64,000 nucleotides of DNA from Acidobacteria bacterium Ga0077534 (GTDB lineage Bacteria; Acidobacteriota; Blastocatellia; Pyrinomonadales; Pyrinomonadaceae). Below the pieces are notes generated by a model. That model saw only the letters and a list, made by a program, of their open reading frames with translations. It had not been told where the DNA came from and did not search any database. Below are positions 59,332 to 64,000 of the stretch, piece after piece; the first letter of the stretch is position 1; the number at the start of each line of letters is the position of its first letter. The stretch spans positions 62,001-126,000 of the forward strand of contig LNEI01000016.1 in NCBI GenBank assembly GCA_001464455.1, given 5' to 3'. The position numbers and the translations under genes were made by a program.

Positions 59332-61905
59332 GTGTTTATGACGGCTAATTGGTTAAAAGGGTTGGCAAGACTTACGGCGGCTCTCTGTCTGCTTGCTGTG
59401 GTGACGGTTGCTACGACGGCTCAGAAGCGTTTTTACATAGCTCCGGACGACCATACGGACTATTTCTGGATCGCTGACGATGTCGCTTATCGTCAGGCAT
59501 TCCTGACGATGATCGACTATTACCTGAATAAAATGGATGCCACCCAATCGAATCCGCCTGATACGCAGATGCGTTGGAACTGCGACGGCAGCCTTTGGAT
59601 GTGGGAGTACGAGCGAAACAGGACGCCGCAAGAGTTCGAGCGATTTCTGTCGCGTATCCGCGACGGACGAATGAGCGTTGCTCTCAATCCGCTGGTGCAG
59701 GTGCAGGGCGGAGCTCCGGCTGAGAGCGTCCTTCGCGGCCTTTATTACCCCGGCCTCATCGAACGGAGACACAACGTGAAGTTCCCGCTTGCGATGGCGA
59801 TGGAGAACCAGACGATGCCGCTCGGACTGACATCGCTCTGGGCCGGAGCCGGAGCGAAATACAGTTGGAAAGGCGTCTGCAACTGTGCGACCGAGATACC
59901 AAACCTCAATAACCGTGACCGCGAGATATATTACAGCGGCGGGCTGGACGGAAGCCGCGTTTTGATGAAGTGGCAGTCCGTGCTGACGAACAACCAGATG
60001 TTCGGCGGATACGCCGAGGCATTTAATCCGATGCAGACTATCCAGTTTGCCGAAAATAATGCGAATTTTCTCGCCCGCTATCCGTTTCCGGTCATCGGAG
60101 CGTTTGGCAGCGGCTGGGATGAGCTGCAGTACCTCAGCGACGAGTTTGTCACGGTTGCACAGCAGAATTCGAATGCGAACCGGCGGATCATCGTTTCGAA
60201 TCAGGAAGATTTCTTCCGAGATTTTGAGACGAATCACGGTGCGGGGCTTGAAACGTATGCGGCGGCCTTCGGGAACGACTGGGATGTCTATGTCGCTTCG
60301 ATGCCGGAAGTTTCTGCTCGTATCAAGCGGGCTACCGAAAAACTGCGAAGCGCCGAGGCTATCGCGACCTTGGTCTCGCTCGAAGATCCGACGTTCATGG
60401 CGTCGCGAGTCGCGGACCGCGACCAGGCGATGATGAATCTCGGCCTGTATTTCGAGCACGACTGGACCGCCGATGGCCCGGTCGGAAGAACCGCACGTGC
60501 AAACTGGAGCCGCTCGGTCGAAAAGCAGGTGACTGCTTACGTGGACAAACTGCTCTACGACGCAAAAGCGCAGCTTGGGCGGCGTATTTCCCGGAGCGGA
60601 AATGAACTGCGATTTTTCGTATTCAATCCGCTGAGCTGGACGCGTACTGATTTTGCCGACGTTCCGCTTCCGACCTTTATGCGGAAGGCTAAAGCGGTCG
60701 ATGTCTCGACCGGGCAAGAAGTGCCGTCGCAGATCGTTCGACAGGGAGCGAAAACCGTTCTTCGGGTACTCGCGGCCAATATTCCGTCGGTCGGCTACAA
60801 AGTTTTCGAGATCCGCAATGGGCTCGACATAAGTAGCTCCCCAGCGGCGACGGTCATTGGTTCGACGATGGAGAACGAATTCTATCGACTTACGCTCGCC
60901 CCTGACGGTGCGATCACCAGCCTGATCGACAAGACTCGCGGCAATCGCGAGGTCGTCCGTTCGATCGAAGGGCGGGTCGTTAACGACCTCGGCGGCAATC
61001 GCACGGGAAACGTTCGCGTCGAGGAATCCGGCCCTGTCAGCGTGACCTTGCTCGCGAGTTCGACAAGCCCGGTTCGGCACACCACGCGTGTAACGCTCTA
61101 TCGCGGGTCGAACCGCATCGACATCTCGAACGAGATCACTGAAAACTTCAGCGGAGTCAGGACCTGGAATTACTCGTTCGATATCAACACCCCGGATCTT
61201 TGGCACGAAGAGGTCGGAGCCGTGATCCGTGCCAAACTGATGAGCAATGGCGGACATTACGCACCGCGAAACGCCCGTTACGATTGGCTGACGATGAATC
61301 ACTTCGCCGATATGAGCGATCCGACGGGCTTTGGGGTCACCGTATCGAATTGGGATAACCTCTTCATGCGTTTTGGCGAAAGCACGGTGACCAATCTGGA
61401 TACGACGCAGCCGCAGCTCAGAATTCTCGCCGGCGGCCAGGTCGACGGGCCTTCCCTTGGTATCCGCGATCAAGGAGGCGACAGCTATTTCCTGCAGCGA
61501 TTTGCCCTGTCCACGCATTCCAGCTACAACCAAACCTCGGCGATGAAGATGTCACTCGAACACCAGAACCCCTTCGTCACCGGCAGGATCGAAGGGAGCG
61601 GCATCCGCGAAAGGTCATATCCCGGTGATACATTCTCGTTCCTGACCATCAGTGATCCGAATGTGCTCTTGTGGGCTCTAAAGCCCGCCGAAGACGGCAT
61701 CGACGACGGGATCGTTGCTCGGGTCTGGAATCAGGGAAGCCTGGTCAGCTCGTACCAGCTTTCGCTCTCGCGGCCGATCGTCTCTGCCCAGCAAACCACC
61801 CACATCGAAACCCCCATAATGGCCGCCCCCGTTTTCTCAGGAGCACTAAATACAACCATCAACCAGCAACAGATACAGACGCATTTGCTGAAGGTCACGC
61901 CATAA
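59332..61905 (+). CDS. secreted glycoside hydrolase family 38-like (alpha-mannosidase-type)
   Basis: FYIAPDDHTDYFWIADDVAYRQAFLTMIDYYL; RWNCDGSLWMWEYERN; FVFNPLSWTRTDFADVPLP; ENEFYRLTLAPDGAITSLIDKTRG. Confidence 0.88.
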   Translation: MFMTANWLKGLARLTAALCLLAVVTVATTAQKRFYIAPDDHTDYFWIADDVAYRQAFLTMIDYYLNKMDATQSNPPDTQMRWNCDGSLWMWEYERNRTPQEFERFLSRIRDGRMSVALNPLVQVQGGAPAESVLRGLYYPGLIERRHNVKFPLAMAMENQTMPLGLTSLWAGAGAKYSWKGVCNCATEIPNLNNRDREIYYSGGLDGSRVLMKWQSVLTNNQMFGGYAEAFNPMQTIQFAENNANFLARYPFPVIGAFGSGWDELQYLSDEFVTVAQQNSNANRRIIVSNQEDFFRDFETNHGAGLETYAAAFGNDWDVYVASMPEVSARIKRATEKLRSAEAIATLVSLEDPTFMASRVADRDQAMMNLGLYFEHDWTADGPVGRTARANWSRSVEKQVTAYVDKLLYDAKAQLGRRISRSGNELRFFVFNPLSWTRTDFADVPLPTFMRKAKAVDVSTGQEVPSQIVRQGAKTVLRVLAANIPSVGYKVFEIRNGLDISSSPAATVIGSTMENEFYRLTLAPDGAITSLIDKTRGNREVVRSIEGRVVNDLGGNRTGNVRVEESGPVSVTLLASSTSPVRHTTRVTLYRGSNRIDISNEITENFSGVRTWNYSFDINTPDLWHEEVGAVIRAKLMSNGGHYAPRNARYDWLTMNHFADMSDPTGFGVTVSNWDNLFMRFGESTVTNLDTTQPQLRILAGGQVDGPSLGIRDQGGDSYFLQRFALSTHSSYNQTSAMKMSLEHQNPFVTGRIEGSGIRERSYPGDTFSFLTISDPNVLLWALKPAEDGIDDGIVARVWNQGSLVSSYQLSLSRPIVSAQQTTHIETPIMAAPVFSGALNTTINQQQIQTHLLKVTP

Positions 61906-63586
61906 TGTCATTCAGCTTTTTAAGTCCGCTCGCGAGATCCTTGCCGAAATGCACTCGTAAAGCTCGCCGGCCTCGATCGACAAGCACCTGAAAATCCCCG
62001 CGTGCCTGGGCGGCTTTTACTACGCCGAAGGTGTACTTCTGGCCGGGTACGGGAAGGTCGATCGCGTCGTCCGATGTTATTTGCAGAAATACGCCGTTGT
62101 TGGCCCCGCCCTTGTATGCCTGGCCGGTTGAGTGAAGAAAACGCGGGCCGAAGCCGAGACAGGTAGCTGCACCCGTACGGTTTAGGATCGATATGCGGAT
62201 CACGGAAAGTTGTTTCTCCGTTTCCTCATTCATTTCAACGTACCCGAGCAATCCGAAATAGTCACCTGTTTTGATATTTTCGACGTGAGCATTGAGCAGG
62301 TTAGCGAGTGACACCTCGCCGACTGCTGAAAGGAGTTCCGCCGCGTATTTCTCGCCGGTAAAGAACGACACGCCGTCTTCTGAATAGAACGATTTCTCCT
62401 CGGGCAGTGAACCCGTTCGTTCGTATTCGTCGGTTATTTTGCGGGCCTCGATCTTGGCAGACTCGACGTCGGGCTGGTCGAAAGGGTTGATGCCCATGAC
62501 CGCTCCGGCGACGGCGGTAGCAAATTCCCAGCGGAAAAATTCCTGACCGAGATCGCCGATAGAATTCAGCTCGATCCGCACGGCCGGGTGCCCGGCTGCG
62601 GTCACCGAGTCGTATTGCTCGTCAAGGCCACTGTTTCCCGCGACGGAGACAAATGCGAATATGCGATCGTCGCCGTATTTATCAGCGGGCAGAGCCGGCT
62701 CGCGGTCGACTGGGATGATCGCAACGCCATTTTTACCGGTCGATTCGGCGACGAGCTGTTCGAGCCAAGCCCCTACATCGCGGATCTCGGCGGTCGTGAA
62801 TATCGTCAGCTTATCGCGGCCGCTTGCGTGACAGGCACCAAGGATCAGGCCGAGGTGGGCGGCGTCGTTCGCTGCCGGATCTTCGTTGCGGCACGCGTCG
62901 ACCATTTTCGCGGCGCTTTGCAGAAAGGCTTCAACATCGATGCCCATCGCCGCGGCGGCGGTCATTCCAAATGCCGAAAGTGCCGAAAAGCGGCCGCCGA
63001 TCTCGGGTTTGCCGTAGATGATGTGGCGAAATCCGTCGGCTTTGGCGACCTGCTCCATCCTGGAGCCAGGATCGGTGATCGCGATGAACTGCCGGCCGGC
63101 ATTTTCGCCGCCCACTTTTTGCGAAAGCCGATCGAAGAAATACTGCTTGAAGCAGTTGGGTTCAAGTGTTGAGCCGGACTTGCTTGCGACGATGAAGAGC
63201 GTCTTTTCGAGGTCGAGTTTGTCTTCGACGGCCTTGACCTGAGCAGGAACGGTCGAGTCGAGGATGTGAAAATTCGGTTTGCCGAATGTCATCGCCAAAA
63301 CCTCTGGACACAGCGACGATCCGCCCATTCCCATTAGCAGAACATCCGTAAAGCCAGCCGAAGCTATATCAGCTTGCAAGTCGCGATAGCTTTCGACGAG
63401 CGCAAGTTGTTCCTCGACGACGTGTAGCCATCCGAGCCATTGCGCCTCGTCGGCGTTGGTCCAGACCGAAGCGTCCTTTGCCCAAAGTCTCGACACTTTG
63501 CCCTCGGACCGCCAATCGTCGATCTTGGCTTTTACGGAATCCCCGATCGCCGTAGGAAGATGGTATTCGAACGTGTTTATACTCAT
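61895..63586 (-). CDS. pgi: glucose-6-phosphate isomerase
   Basis: DVLLMGMGGSSLCPEVLAMTFGKPNFHILDSTVPAQV; IVASKSGSTLEPNCF; GGRFSALSAFGMTAAAAMG; GINPFDQPDVE. Confidence 0.93.
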   Translation of the reverse strand: MSINTFEYHLPTAIGDSVKAKIDDWRSEGKVSRLWAKDASVWTNADEAQWLGWLHVVEEQLALVESYRDLQADIASAGFTDVLLMGMGGSSLCPEVLAMTFGKPNFHILDSTVPAQVKAVEDKLDLEKTLFIVASKSGSTLEPNCFKQYFFDRLSQKVGGENAGRQFIAITDPGSRMEQVAKADGFRHIIYGKPEIGGRFSALSAFGMTAAAAMGIDVEAFLQSAAKMVDACRNEDPAANDAAHLGLILGACHASGRDKLTIFTTAEIRDVGAWLEQLVAESTGKNGVAIIPVDREPALPADKYGDDRIFAFVSVAGNSGLDEQYDSVTAAGHPAVRIELNSIGDLGQEFFRWEFATAVAGAVMGINPFDQPDVESAKIEARKITDEYERTGSLPEEKSFYSEDGVSFFTGEKYAAELLSAVGEVSLANLLNAHVENIKTGDYFGLLGYVEMNEETEKQLSVIRISILNRTGAATCLGFGPRFLHSTGQAYKGGANNGVFLQITSDDAIDLPVPGQKYTFGVVKAAQARGDFQVLVDRGRRALRVHFGKDLASGLKKLNDIMA

Positions 63587-63703
63587 TCAACAATTCTCAC
63601 GCAAACCGAAATGCAAATCAATGGGTGGGACGCAGCAACAGGCGGCAACTGAGATAAGTCTATTAAATCCAATGAAATACCGAAATCATTACGCCCTTCG
63701 TCC

Positions 63704-63754
63704 CAGAAGTGTCCCACGGGTGTCCCACGCCTTTCGTGGGACAAATAACTTCTG
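63704..63754. repeat. nested inverted repeat upstream of pgi
   Basis: CAGAAGT ... GTCCCACG-ccttt-CGTGGGAC ... ACTTCTG. Confidence 0.7.
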
Positions 63755-64000
63755 TGATATGAACAGTTTACCGCCGTAAATCGGCTGAAAATCATGACTT
63801 TTCAAAAACTTTTTCTAGCCATTGTTTCACAGATCCAAAATCGCCTTTTTGACCCTCCATCAAACCTGCTACCACGCTAGTTGTCATTTACGCCGATTAT
63901 CATCAAGGCGAATGTGCAACGCGGTTGCAAGGATAGCACAAACTTCAGGATAAGTCAAGCGAAAATGTGCCTCAGGGAAAACTGCCTCGTGGGCAAGATG

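Noticed and set aside
59353-61533. 726-aa minus-strand ORF opposite the GH38 gene
   Set aside because: Shadow ORF of a GC-rich codon-biased gene; the plus-strand product has clear GH38 motifs and signal peptide, the antisense product is Arg/His/Asp-rich with no motif.
61895-61905. Convergent overlap of GH38 and pgi 3' ends
   Set aside because: An 11-bp tail-to-tail overlap is common in compact genomes and needs no special explanation.

Overview
Chromosomal window of about 64 kb with compact, mostly single-gene or short-operon organisation. Protein styles (BshA, PD40/PQQ propellers, ECF42 with a YCII partner, many secreted proteins) suggest Acidobacteriota/Blastocatellia-like bacteria; this is inference, with no marker-gene search done. 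Recognisable genes include dapF, rlmN, pgeF, acpS, bshA, rdgB, thrC, pgi, PPK2, HU, a tRNA-Pro, two ECF sigma loci, three secreted nucleases, a Fic protein facing a UPF0175/DUF3368 PIN pair, a tesA-ybbA-ybbP-like locus, several MacB/FtsX-type permeases, and a secreted GH38/phosphodiesterase/flippase cluster. The strongest unusual signals are: (1) a compact 432-bp element with 34-bp imperfect terminal inverted repeats, filled by a four-helix-bundle (S23/IVS family) ORF and lying between the ATPase and permease of the ybbAP-like operon; (2) an intergenic tandem array of alternating inverted motifs (40646-40874) whose two diverged units show compensatory stem changes; (3) paired palindromes matching a TetR operator at a tetR/DUF4281 locus; (4) a perfect 14-bp inverted repeat over the Fic start facing the UPF0175/PIN pair; (5) several MITE/REP-like inverted-repeat elements between linked genes. 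No CRISPR array, rRNA, prophage or classical transposase was seen.
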